From assembly GCA_026387165.1 (NCBI GenBank), contig JAPLMG010000308.1, forward strand, positions 1 to 5,188: 5,188 nucleotides of DNA, in the 5' to 3' direction. This DNA is from Candidatus Omnitrophota bacterium (GTDB lineage Bacteria > Omnitrophota > Gorgyraeia > 2-01-FULL-45-10). The notes under the pieces are model-generated. The model made no database searches. It was not told the origin of the DNA and was given only the letters and a program-made list of their open reading frames with translations. Below, piece by piece: positions 1 through 5,188 of this stretch (positions are counted from its first letter, which is position 1; each line of letters opens with the position of its first letter). The position numbers and the translations under genes are program-made.

Positions 1-639
1 AGAGATGGCCGCTATTATAGTGCAGCCTATCGCGAGGCCGTCAAGTCCATCCGTAAGATTAACCGCGTTGCTCGAACCGGTTATCACTATGATCACAAAG
101 ACCAGATAAAGTATGCCTAATTCCAACGAAAAGAATTTCAGGAATGGAACGTTCAGAGTGGTGGGTATAGGCGTAAAGACTATTACGAAGGTCGCAATAA
201 TAAGCGCCAGAAATACCTGGCTTAAGAACTTCGCATTAGCCGTCAGCCCGAGATTTCTCTTCTTCGTCACCTTTATATAGTCATCGGCGAATCCTACTAT
301 GCCTAAAAATATGAATGCTCCCAGCGTCATCAAAACGTATATATTCAACACATCCGCCCAAAGAATAGTGGCGACCGAGATCGAGACGATTATGAGAACT
401 CCGCCCATGGTGGGAGTTCCCTGTTTATGCTTGGTGATATCATATAGACTCTCGACGTGCTCCTTTCTTATGTACTGTCCGAAGCTGAGCTTCTTCAACC
501 ATCTTATTATCGCCGGGCCGAATATGAGGGATATGAGTAGCGCCGTTAGGCTCGCCATAGCCGCCCTGACCGTCAGGTATTTGAATACGTTAAATCCGGT
601 CCAGTAATCTCTGAGTGAATAAAATATGTAGTATAACAT
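1..639 (-). CDS. mraY: MraY, phospho-N-acetylmuramoyl-pentapeptide transferase (5' part, C-terminus cut off)
   Basis: Integral membrane enzyme that transfers phospho-MurNAc-pentapeptide from UDP to undecaprenyl phosphate, giving lipid I on the cytoplasmic face of the inner membrane. I translated 213 residues by hand from the ATG at 639 to the window edge with no stop; the family is usually about 320-360 residues, so roughly the last 40% is missing. The N-terminus aligns by eye with E. coli MraY (SGFNVFSYLTFRA there, TGFNVFKYLTVRA at residues 14-26 here), which supports this start. Visible motifs are GTPTMGG (74-80), FADDYIK (117-123, with the catalytic-site Asp pair D119/D120) and NAVNLTDGLDGLA (191-203). 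Hydrophobic segments lie near 24-46, 79-93, 100-117, 138-157 and 172-189. The start codon overlaps the murF stop by one base (TAATG), with the purine-rich AAAGGAAG just upstream. The later conserved motifs of the family lie outside the window and cannot be checked. Confidence 0.97.
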   Translation of the reverse strand, partial: MLYYIFYSLRDYWTGFNVFKYLTVRAAMASLTALLISLIFGPAIIRWLKKLSFGQYIRKEHVESLYDITKHKQGTPTMGGVLIIVSISVATILWADVLNIYVLMTLGAFIFLGIVGFADDYIKVTKKRNLGLTANAKFLSQVFLALIIATFVIVFTPIPTTLNVPFLKFFSLELGILYLVFVIIVITGSSNAVNLTDGLDGLAIGCTIIAAIS

Positions 640-650
640 TATCTTCCTTT
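637..650 (-). promoter_or_regulatory. murF-mraY coupling site: ribosome binding site and TAATG overlap
   Basis: On the minus strand the sequence reads AAAGGAAGATAATG. The murF stop TAA shares its last A with the mraY ATG (base 639). The AAAGGAAG (650-643) is a good Shine-Dalgarno-like stretch, with GGA five bases before the ATG, and supports both the mraY start and coupled translation. It begins immediately after the end of the composite repeat, so the repeat has left this signal intact. Confidence 0.75.
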
Positions 651-2222
651 TGTCATTGCGAGGCCCGTGGTTCGACTTCGCTCACCATCCCTCGAATGGA
701 TTCGGCAGTGCTCACCATTCGTCCCGAGCCTGTCGAGGGACGAACCATCCCGAGCGCAGTCTAGGGAAAGGGCCAAAGCAATCTCTTCTATGACTTCTTC
801 CATCTTCATTGCGCGTGAACCTTTCACGAGGACGGCGTCGCCGGAGTCCATAGAATCTTTTAGGATATCGGCTATCTTTGCCCTGTCCGAACAGTGCCAT
901 ACTCTGTTCTTATCCATACCGCATTCCAACGCGCGCGATGACGTATGCCGGGAGAGTCGTCCGAAAGTTATGAGCCCGCTAAAACCCGATCTCGCTATCG
1001 CCTCTCCGATCATTTTGTGGAACTCTTCTTCTCTTTGGCCCAGCTCAAGCATGTCCGCGCTCACTATCCACCTGCCTTTTGCCGGATACCCGGCAAGGGC
1101 CTCTATCGCGGATCCCATAGATAAGGGGTTGGAATTATACGCATCGTCTATCACGGTAACGTCTCCCGCCTGCCTGACATTGAGCCTCATGCCGGCAGGC
1201 GAGTATTCCGATAAAGCTTTTTTTGTATCCGTGTAGCTGATGTCGAAATTATAAGCGACCGCTATCGCCGCCAGAGCGTTCGACACATTATGCGCGCCGA
1301 TGAGATTCAGCGTAAAGGGCGCCCTGTCGTTTAAAGTGAACTTCATACCGGGCCGTTCAGCCGAAACGCGGGAGGCGTGAAAATCATTAGTAACATTAAA
1401 ACCAAATCTCATGATCCTGAAGACCTTACTCTTTATCGCCGATAGATATTCATCATCCCCGTTAATGACGGCAAGAGAGTCCCTGTTCAATATTCCCAAT
1501 ATCTCTCTCTTGGCCGCAAAAACACCTTTAAGGTCCCTTAAGAATTTCAGATGAGACGGCCCGATATTGGTGATGACGGCGACGGTCGGCCGTGCTATGT
1601 CCGCGAGTGAGCGTATTTCGCCGCGATGGTTCGCTCCCATCTCTACAACACACATATCATGGGAATCATTCAGCTTAAGAAGAGTTAACGGAACTCCGAT
1701 ATGGTTATTCTTAGTCCCTTCGTTCTTCAGCACATTGTATTTTTGCGAAAGAATCCCGGCTATCATATCCTTTACGGTAGTTTTGCCGTTAGATCCGGTA
1801 ACCCCTATAACAGGAATCCTGAATTTTTTCCGATGATAAGCGGCTATATCCTGTAATGCCTTCGTCGTGTCGCTGACTTGAATTAATATTTTCTCTTCGT
1901 TGTCATTCCCGCGTAAGCGGGAATCCAACGCCTGTATAGATGCCCGCTGGTCCCCGCGAAAGCGGGGATTACCCCGTGCATAGATTCCCGCTTTCGCGGG
2001 AATGACACGGGGCGTGCATGACAGAGCGCCTATTGCGCCTTTTTCCAGAACCTCGTCGACAAAACAATTGCCGTTAAAATTGGCGCCGCCCAAAGCTATA
2101 AAAAAATCACCTTTATGAATAGATCTTGAATCTGTCGATATTTTCGACAGCTCTACCTCTCTCTCAAGATCGCCTGAAAGCAGTTTCCCGCCGGTTATTT
2201 TTATTATCTCTCTGACTTTCAT
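639..2222 (-). CDS. murF: MurF, UDP-MurNAc-tripeptide--D-alanyl-D-alanine ligase, with two repeat-encoded segments
   Basis: Cytoplasmic ATP-dependent ligase that adds D-Ala-D-Ala to UDP-MurNAc-tripeptide, completing the pentapeptide precursor. The 527 residues are about 70-80 longer than the usual 450 or so. The N-terminal Mur ligase domain (about 1-120) carries TDSRSIHKGDFFIAL. The central ATPase domain (about 135-325) has the P-loop TGSNGKTT (142-149), EMGANHRGEI (194-203) and GAHNVSNALAA (309-319). The C-terminal domain has DDAYNSNP (359-366), DMLELGQREEEFHKMIG (390-406) and KGSRAMKMEEV (467-477). Two segments do not belong to the family: about residues 72-108, encoded by a palindromic element, and about 480-524, encoded by a composite repeat after the natural C-terminal helix. 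Removing both leaves about 445 residues, a normal size. The ATG overlaps the murE stop as ATGA. No strong Shine-Dalgarno is visible (purine-rich AGAAAAAG only), so translation probably depends on coupling to murE. All catalytic motifs are intact, so the enzyme is expected to work. Confidence 0.96.
   Translation of the reverse strand: MKVREIIKITGGKLLSGDLEREVELSKISTDSRSIHKGDFFIALGGANFNGNCFVDEVLEKGAIGALSCTPRVIPAKAGIYARGNPRFRGDQRASIQALDSRLRGNDNEEKILIQVSDTTKALQDIAAYHRKKFRIPVIGVTGSNGKTTVKDMIAGILSQKYNVLKNEGTKNNHIGVPLTLLKLNDSHDMCVVEMGANHRGEIRSLADIARPTVAVITNIGPSHLKFLRDLKGVFAAKREILGILNRDSLAVINGDDEYLSAIKSKVFRIMRFGFNVTNDFHASRVSAERPGMKFTLNDRAPFTLNLIGAHNVSNALAAIAVAYNFDISYTDTKKALSEYSPAGMRLNVRQAGDVTVIDDAYNSNPLSMGSAIEALAGYPAKGRWIVSADMLELGQREEEFHKMIGEAIARSGFSGLITFGRLSRHTSSRALECGMDKNRVWHCSDRAKIADILKDSMDSGDAVLVKGSRAMKMEEVIEEIALALSLDCARDGSSLDRLGTNGEHCRIHSRDGERSRTTGLAMTKGR
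651..785. repeat. Composite dispersed repeat forming the murF 3' end
   Basis: On the plus strand the segment runs from TGTCATTGCGAGG (651-663) to AAAGCAATCTC (775-785). These ends match the well-known dispersed bacterial repeat of the form TGTCATTGCGAG...GCAATCTC, with short terminal inverted repeats ATTGC/GCAAT. Its middle holds different repeat-like material: a perfect 8-bp inverted repeat TTCGTCCC/GGGACGAA (718-725/737-744) and two copies of GCTCACCAT (680-688 and 710-718). It encodes roughly MurF residues 480-524, past the conserved C-terminal motif KGSRAMKMEEV, and stops just short of the mraY ribosome binding site. Family membership is recalled, not searched; the edges are approximate. 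Confidence 0.75.
1901..2007. repeat. Three-hairpin palindromic element inserted in frame in murF
   Basis: The outer arms 1901-1925 and 1983-2007 are inverted repeats matching at 24 of 25 positions (outer 13 bases perfect, TGTCATTCCCGCG). Each arm is itself a hairpin with a perfect 8-bp stem, ATTCCCGC/GCGGGAAT (1905-1912/1917-1924 and 1984-1991/1996-2003), and a 4-nt loop. A third hairpin lies in the centre, TCCCCGC/GCGGGGA (1951-1957/1962-1968), with a GAAA loop. On the murF strand it encodes VIPAKAGI followed by an Arg/Gly-rich stretch ending in DSRLRGNDN. Such peptides recur in annotated proteins of repeat-rich bacterial genomes because this palindrome family is dispersed there; that is from memory. 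It has no gene of its own, so any mobilisation would be in trans, as for REP/MITE-like elements. The exact edges are uncertain because 107 is not a multiple of three, so the net insertion must differ slightly. Confidence 0.9.
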
Positions 2223-3799
2223 CTTTTTCTGAACCCTGTCTGCCCGGCCCTTTGCATAGTGAGAGGGGAACCCTGCACCCTGCCCCCTGCCAATATCTCC
2301 CGCACAATCTCACAATCATCGAACGGCAATGTCTTATCGCGCACTATCTGATATTTTTCATGCCCTTTACCCGCTATCACCACGACATCGCCTTTTGAAG
2401 CCATAGATAGCGCCTTATTGATGGCATCCCGCCTATCCTCAACTATATCATAATTTGAAAATTCACCGCGTATCCCGGATTCTATCTGGGAGATTATCGC
2501 GGACGGATCCTCGAATCTCGGATTATCGGAAGTTACGATAACGCTATCCGAAAACTTACAAGCCGCATTCCCCATCAGCGGCCTCTTCGCGCTATCCCTG
2601 TTTCCGCCGCATCCGAAGACGGTTATTATATTCCTATCCGGCACCATCTCTCTTAAGAGGCTCAATACATTATAGAGCGCGTCTTCAGTATGGGCATAAT
2701 CCACAAAGACCTTGAACGGCTGACCCTCATCCACAAGCTCCAGCCTCCCGGGAACCGCGCCTACCGACTCGACGCCTTTTTTTATTGTGCCGAGCGGAAT
2801 CTTTAAAGCTATTGCGGCGGCCACGCTCGCCAAAATATTTGAAATATTGTGTCTCCCTATGAGCCTCGTCGAAACCGCGAACGACCCCTTAGGCGTTTTG
2901 ACGGCGAAGAACGCGTTATCCACCGAAAGTTTGATCCCGCAAGCCATGATATCGGATATTTTGGTTAACCCGTATGTAAGCACCCTGTTTTTTACGCGAT
3001 TCTTTAAACCCGACACCATATGGTCGTCGTTATTTAATACGGCAACTGCGCCACTCTTCAGCTTACTGAACAATTTTACTTTTGCCGAGAAATATTTTTT
3101 TACCGTCTTGTGATAGTCGAGGTGCTCTTTGGTGATATTTGTGAATATTCCAACGTCGAACAGAACGTGATCCACCCTGCCCTGGTCAAGCGAGTGGCTG
3201 GAGACCTCCATCGCAACATCCTTAACGCCGCTCTTCAACATCCTGCTGAAGAGAGCCTGCAGCTCAAGCGGGCCCGGAGTTGTATTGGCTGCCGGAAACC
3301 GCCTTCCGCCTATCCTGTAATTTATCGTTCCGATGACCCCTGTGGGGATACCGGCCTCTTTAAGTATACTTTCGATTATGTACGTTATGGTCGTCTTGCC
3401 GTTGGTTCCGGTAACGCCTGTGATCCTCAATTTTTTGGAGGGATTTCCGTAGAAGTTAGCGGCTATCAGCGCGGAGGCCGCGCGGGCATCTTTTACCAGC
3501 ACCTTGATCACTTTTTCGGGCGCCTCAAAATCCCTCTCCGACACTATTACACCGGCTCCCTTTTTGATAGCAATGCCTATGAACTTATACCCGTCAATTT
3601 TATATCCGCGCAAAGCTATGAAGAGGTCCCCTTTGACGACCTTCCTCGAATCGTTCGTCACCTTCTTCACGGTAACACCGGAGATGTCTCTATCCGCCTC
3701 ATACTGTACTCCCCTCAAGATATGTTTTAATGCAAAAAGGGGGCACTCAGATAAAACGGGTGTCCCATTTTTCTTTAAGACATCTCTTGATTTAATCAT
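2219..3799 (-). CDS. murE: MurE, UDP-MurNAc-L-Ala-D-Glu--meso-diaminopimelate ligase
   Basis: Cytoplasmic ATP-dependent ligase that adds the third residue to UDP-MurNAc-L-Ala-D-Glu. The DNPR motif (425-428, in SDNPRFEDP) is the one associated with meso-diaminopimelate rather than lysine. The protein has 526 residues. The N-terminal domain has TNDSRKVVKGDLFIALRG (48-65). The ATPase domain has the P-loop GTNGKTT (131-137), TTPGP (173-177), EVSSHSLDQGR (198-208), NITKEHLDYH (221-230) and K240 in FSAK, the position expected for the carbamylated lysine. The C-terminal domain has DYAHTEDAL (367-375), GCGGNRDSAKRP (396-407) and AGKGHE (476-481). Family similarity starts near residue 24 (LKHILRGV); residues 1-23 and the tail from about 504 look non-conserved and coincide with repeat DNA. 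The ATG at 3799 lies 5 nt after the ftsI stop with only a weak AGG upstream. An in-frame TTG at 3718 (residue 28), preceded by no SD, is a poorer alternative. The start is therefore less certain than the gene. Confidence 0.96.
   Translation of the reverse strand: MIKSRDVLKKNGTPVLSECPLFALKHILRGVQYEADRDISGVTVKKVTNDSRKVVKGDLFIALRGYKIDGYKFIGIAIKKGAGVIVSERDFEAPEKVIKVLVKDARAASALIAANFYGNPSKKLRITGVTGTNGKTTITYIIESILKEAGIPTGVIGTINYRIGGRRFPAANTTPGPLELQALFSRMLKSGVKDVAMEVSSHSLDQGRVDHVLFDVGIFTNITKEHLDYHKTVKKYFSAKVKLFSKLKSGAVAVLNNDDHMVSGLKNRVKNRVLTYGLTKISDIMACGIKLSVDNAFFAVKTPKGSFAVSTRLIGRHNISNILASVAAAIALKIPLGTIKKGVESVGAVPGRLELVDEGQPFKVFVDYAHTEDALYNVLSLLREMVPDRNIITVFGCGGNRDSAKRPLMGNAACKFSDSVIVTSDNPRFEDPSAIISQIESGIRGEFSNYDIVEDRRDAINKALSMASKGDVVVIAGKGHEKYQIVRDKTLPFDDCEIVREILAGGRVQGSPLTMQRAGQTGFRKR
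2271..2291. repeat. Three tandem 7-bp units (CCCTGCN) at the murE 3' end
   Basis: The plus strand reads CCCTGCA, CCCTGCC, CCCTGCC in direct succession, preceded by GGGGAA. A related AACCCTG recurs at 2232-2238 near the stop codon. The block and its surroundings encode the non-conserved MurE tail AGGRVQG... from residue 504. It is a short low-complexity tract, and only three units are present, so chance is not fully excluded. Confidence 0.6.
3734..3772. repeat. A/T-flanked imperfect palindrome in the murE 5' end
   Basis: The arms AAAAAGGGGGCAC (3734-3746) and GTGTCCCATTTTT (3760-3772) pair at 11 of 13 positions around a 13-nt loop. On the murE strand this covers residues 10-22, the part of MurE before family similarity begins. 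It has the outline of a bidirectional terminator (GC stem then a T run on both strands), but the stem is short and mismatched and lies inside an essential gene, so I label it a repeat-like palindrome rather than a terminator. Confidence 0.6.
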
Positions 3800-3804
3800 A
3801 AAGC

Positions 3805-5188
3805 CTATTTTACCACACCTGGCCTGGTATCTTTAACATTAAGATACTTCAGCGATTCGTCCACAACATTTTTAAAGACCGGAGCGGCGACATCTCCGCC
3901 GAAATATACGGGATGAGGCTCATCGACGCAGACCGCCACGGCGATAGCCGGTTTTCCCACGGGCGCAAAACCTATGAACGATGCCGTGAACTTATCATGC
4001 GAATATACTCCGCCCGGCTCAACCTTCTGCGCGGTTCCTGTTTTGCCGCCAGTGCTGAAATCTTCGACCTTTGCTTTTTTGCCGGTGCCGGATTCCACGG
4101 CCCCCATCAGCAGCTTTCTCATGCGGTAAGCCGTCATCGGAGATATCACCCTTCTTTTGACCTGGGGCTGAAATTCTTTTACCACCTCTCCCCCTTCATT
4201 CTCTATCCTCTTCACTATGCGCGGCCTTACCAAAAACCCGTTGTCCGCTATTACGGAGATGGCCGAGGCAAGCTGGATCGCGGTCGTCGTAACCTCCTGG
4301 CCCATAGGTATAGCAAACATGCTCGTAGAAGTCCACCGGGATAAGGGCCTGTTCATGCCCAGCACCTCGCCCGGAAGGTCTATGCCGGTCCTCTCGTAAA
4401 AACCGAACAACTTCATATATTTATTCATCTTTTTGGGACCCAAAAGGCTAGCCGCCTTTACCGTACCTATATTGCTCGACATCTCTATAACTTCTCTGAA
4501 TGTCATCACTCCGTGCGGCCTGTGGTCATGAAGAACTCTCTTCCCGACCTTCCATGCGCCATTCTCACAGTCGAACTTGTCATTGAGATCAACTGCCTTC
4601 TCCTCCAATATGGCGCTTGCCGTAACCACCTTAAATACGCTTCCGGGTTCAAAGAAATCATTGATGGCCATGTTTCTCACCGAATCGGTCTGCCTCTTGG
4701 CGGGATTATTAAGATCAAAGTCCGGAAAGTTGGCCAGCGCCAGTATGTCGCCGTTCTTCGGGTCCATAACGACGATCGTTGCGCCCTCGGCGTGATATTT
4801 ATCATACATCTTGTAGAGTTCGCGCTCGGCTATATTCTGGATAACTCCATCGATCGTGAGGATAAGATTATAACCGTTCTTTGGAGCCAGAAAATCCTCC
4901 TGATAGGAATGGAGCAATTTTCTTTTTGCATCCTGCGTCGCCACAAGAAAGCCCACCTGTCCTTTCAGATATTCGTCATAAAGCGCTTCGAGCCCTTCCT
5001 GCCCTTTATTGTCGATATTGACGGATCCTATCAGGTGGCACGCGGAACCGGCGTTAGGATAAAATCTCTTTGATTCATCGCTGAAACCGACTCCCGCCAG
5101 ATTAAATTTCTTTAGCGCGGCCGCTTCCTTATTCGTGACCTTCCGCTTTATCCATACGAAACCTTTGTCGCGCGACAATCTCTCCGTT
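3805..5188 (-). CDS. ftsI: FtsI / PBP3-type peptidoglycan D,D-transpeptidase (N-terminus cut off)
   Basis: Class B penicillin-binding protein that cross-links septal peptidoglycan in the periplasm. The frame stays open to the window edge: the TTG at 5178 is an internal leucine codon, since Thr-Glu-Arg codons precede it and FVWIKR is a typical internal motif of the pedestal domain. Counting from that leucine (457 residues), RFYPNAGSACHLIG (39-51) and the EGLEALYDEYLKG stretch (61-73) are PBP dimerisation-domain motifs. The transpeptidase domain follows, with GATIVVMDPKNGDILALANFP (132-152) and all three active-site motifs: SVFK (180-183, nucleophile Ser180), SSN (234-236) and KTG (379-381, in GGKTGTAQKV). 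The protein ends at 457, soon after the transpeptidase fold, with no PASTA domains, so it is the short FtsI form rather than the SpoVD/PBP2x form. The membrane anchor expected at the N-terminus lies outside the window. The position directly before murE supports division-specific FtsI over an elongation PBP2. Confidence 0.95.
   Translation of the reverse strand, partial: TERLSRDKGFVWIKRKVTNKEAAALKKFNLAGVGFSDESKRFYPNAGSACHLIGSVNIDNKGQEGLEALYDEYLKGQVGFLVATQDAKRKLLHSYQEDFLAPKNGYNLILTIDGVIQNIAERELYKMYDKYHAEGATIVVMDPKNGDILALANFPDFDLNNPAKRQTDSVRNMAINDFFEPGSVFKVVTASAILEEKAVDLNDKFDCENGAWKVGKRVLHDHRPHGVMTFREVIEMSSNIGTVKAASLLGPKKMNKYMKLFGFYERTGIDLPGEVLGMNRPLSRWTSTSMFAIPMGQEVTTTAIQLASAISVIADNGFLVRPRIVKRIENEGGEVVKEFQPQVKRRVISPMTAYRMRKLLMGAVESGTGKKAKVEDFSTGGKTGTAQKVEPGGVYSHDKFTASFIGFAPVGKPAIAVAVCVDEPHPVYFGGDVAAPVFKNVVDESLKYLNVKDTRPGVVK

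Noticed and set aside
299..607. Plus-strand 102-residue open frame at the left end
   Set aside because: Antisense to mraY, whose minus-strand translation matches the family closely.
667..1236. Plus-strand 189-residue open frame opposite murF
   Set aside because: It lies fully antisense to well-supported murF and its start falls inside the repeat; no recognisable domain.
1901..2007. CRISPR array, suggested by three similar GC-rich hairpins
   Set aside because: The hairpins alternate in orientation and differ in sequence, there are no uniform spacers, and the unit lies in a coding frame; an inverted-repeat element fits better.
3700..3716. Strong Shine-Dalgarno (GAGGGGAG) with ATG at 3702 inside murE on the minus strand
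   Set aside because: The ATG is out of frame with murE and its frame stops after about 11 codons, so it does not define an alternative MurE start.
3110..3730. Plus-strand 206-residue open frame opposite murE
   Set aside because: It is antisense to conserved MurE motifs (P-loop, TTPGP, EVSSHS) and its translation looks like no known family; a shadow frame.
3811..3829. TACCA/TGGTA inverted repeat at the ftsI 3' end as a terminator
   Set aside because: Only a 5-bp stem, no T run after it, and it lies in an operon junction with 5 nt between genes.
4513..5073. Plus-strand 186-residue open frame opposite ftsI
   Set aside because: Antisense to the ftsI transpeptidase domain, with no family signature; a shadow frame.
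5176..5178. TTG at 5178 as the ftsI start
   Set aside because: The frame continues upstream to the edge and the following residues are internal FtsI sequence, so the gene is simply truncated by the window.

Overview
The window is a stretch of a bacterial division and cell wall (dcw) cluster, read entirely on the minus strand. In transcription order it holds the 3' part of ftsI (division transpeptidase, cut by the right edge), complete murE, complete murF and the 5' part of mraY (cut by the left edge). This ftsI-murE-murF-mraY order is the classic conserved one. The genes are packed tightly: a 5-nt gap between ftsI and murE, a 4-nt ATGA overlap between murE and murF, and a 1-nt TAATG overlap between murF and mraY. 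No non-coding stretch exceeds a few bases and no promoter is visible, so the segment looks like the middle of one long operon.

The products act in sequence. MurE adds the third amino acid to UDP-MurNAc-dipeptide; its DNPR motif predicts meso-diaminopimelate. MurF adds D-Ala-D-Ala. MraY moves the finished phospho-MurNAc-pentapeptide onto undecaprenyl phosphate at the membrane. FtsI cross-links the resulting peptidoglycan at the septum. All catalytic motifs lying inside the window are present.

The unusual part is repeat DNA lying in frame inside or at the margins of murE and murF. (1) A 107-bp, three-hairpin palindromic element with near-perfect 25-bp terminal inverted repeats sits inside murF and encodes about 37 extra residues between the first and second Mur ligase domains. 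(2) A composite repeat of about 135 bp at the murF 3' end encodes the last 45 or so residues and runs up to the mraY ribosome binding site. (3) Three tandem 7-bp units at the murE 3' end encode part of a non-conserved tail. (4) An A/T-flanked imperfect palindrome encodes most of a non-conserved N-terminal extension of MurE. All keep the frame open. This resembles the Rickettsia palindromic elements found inside proteins, but of different sequence families.

Organism: a Gram-negative-type bacterium with a meso-DAP wall, moderate GC, frequent ATA and AGG codons, and a genome apparently rich in dispersed palindromes. An uncultured lineage such as Omnitrophota, Nitrospirota or a deltaproteobacterial relative would fit, but this is inference and the assignment is weak.
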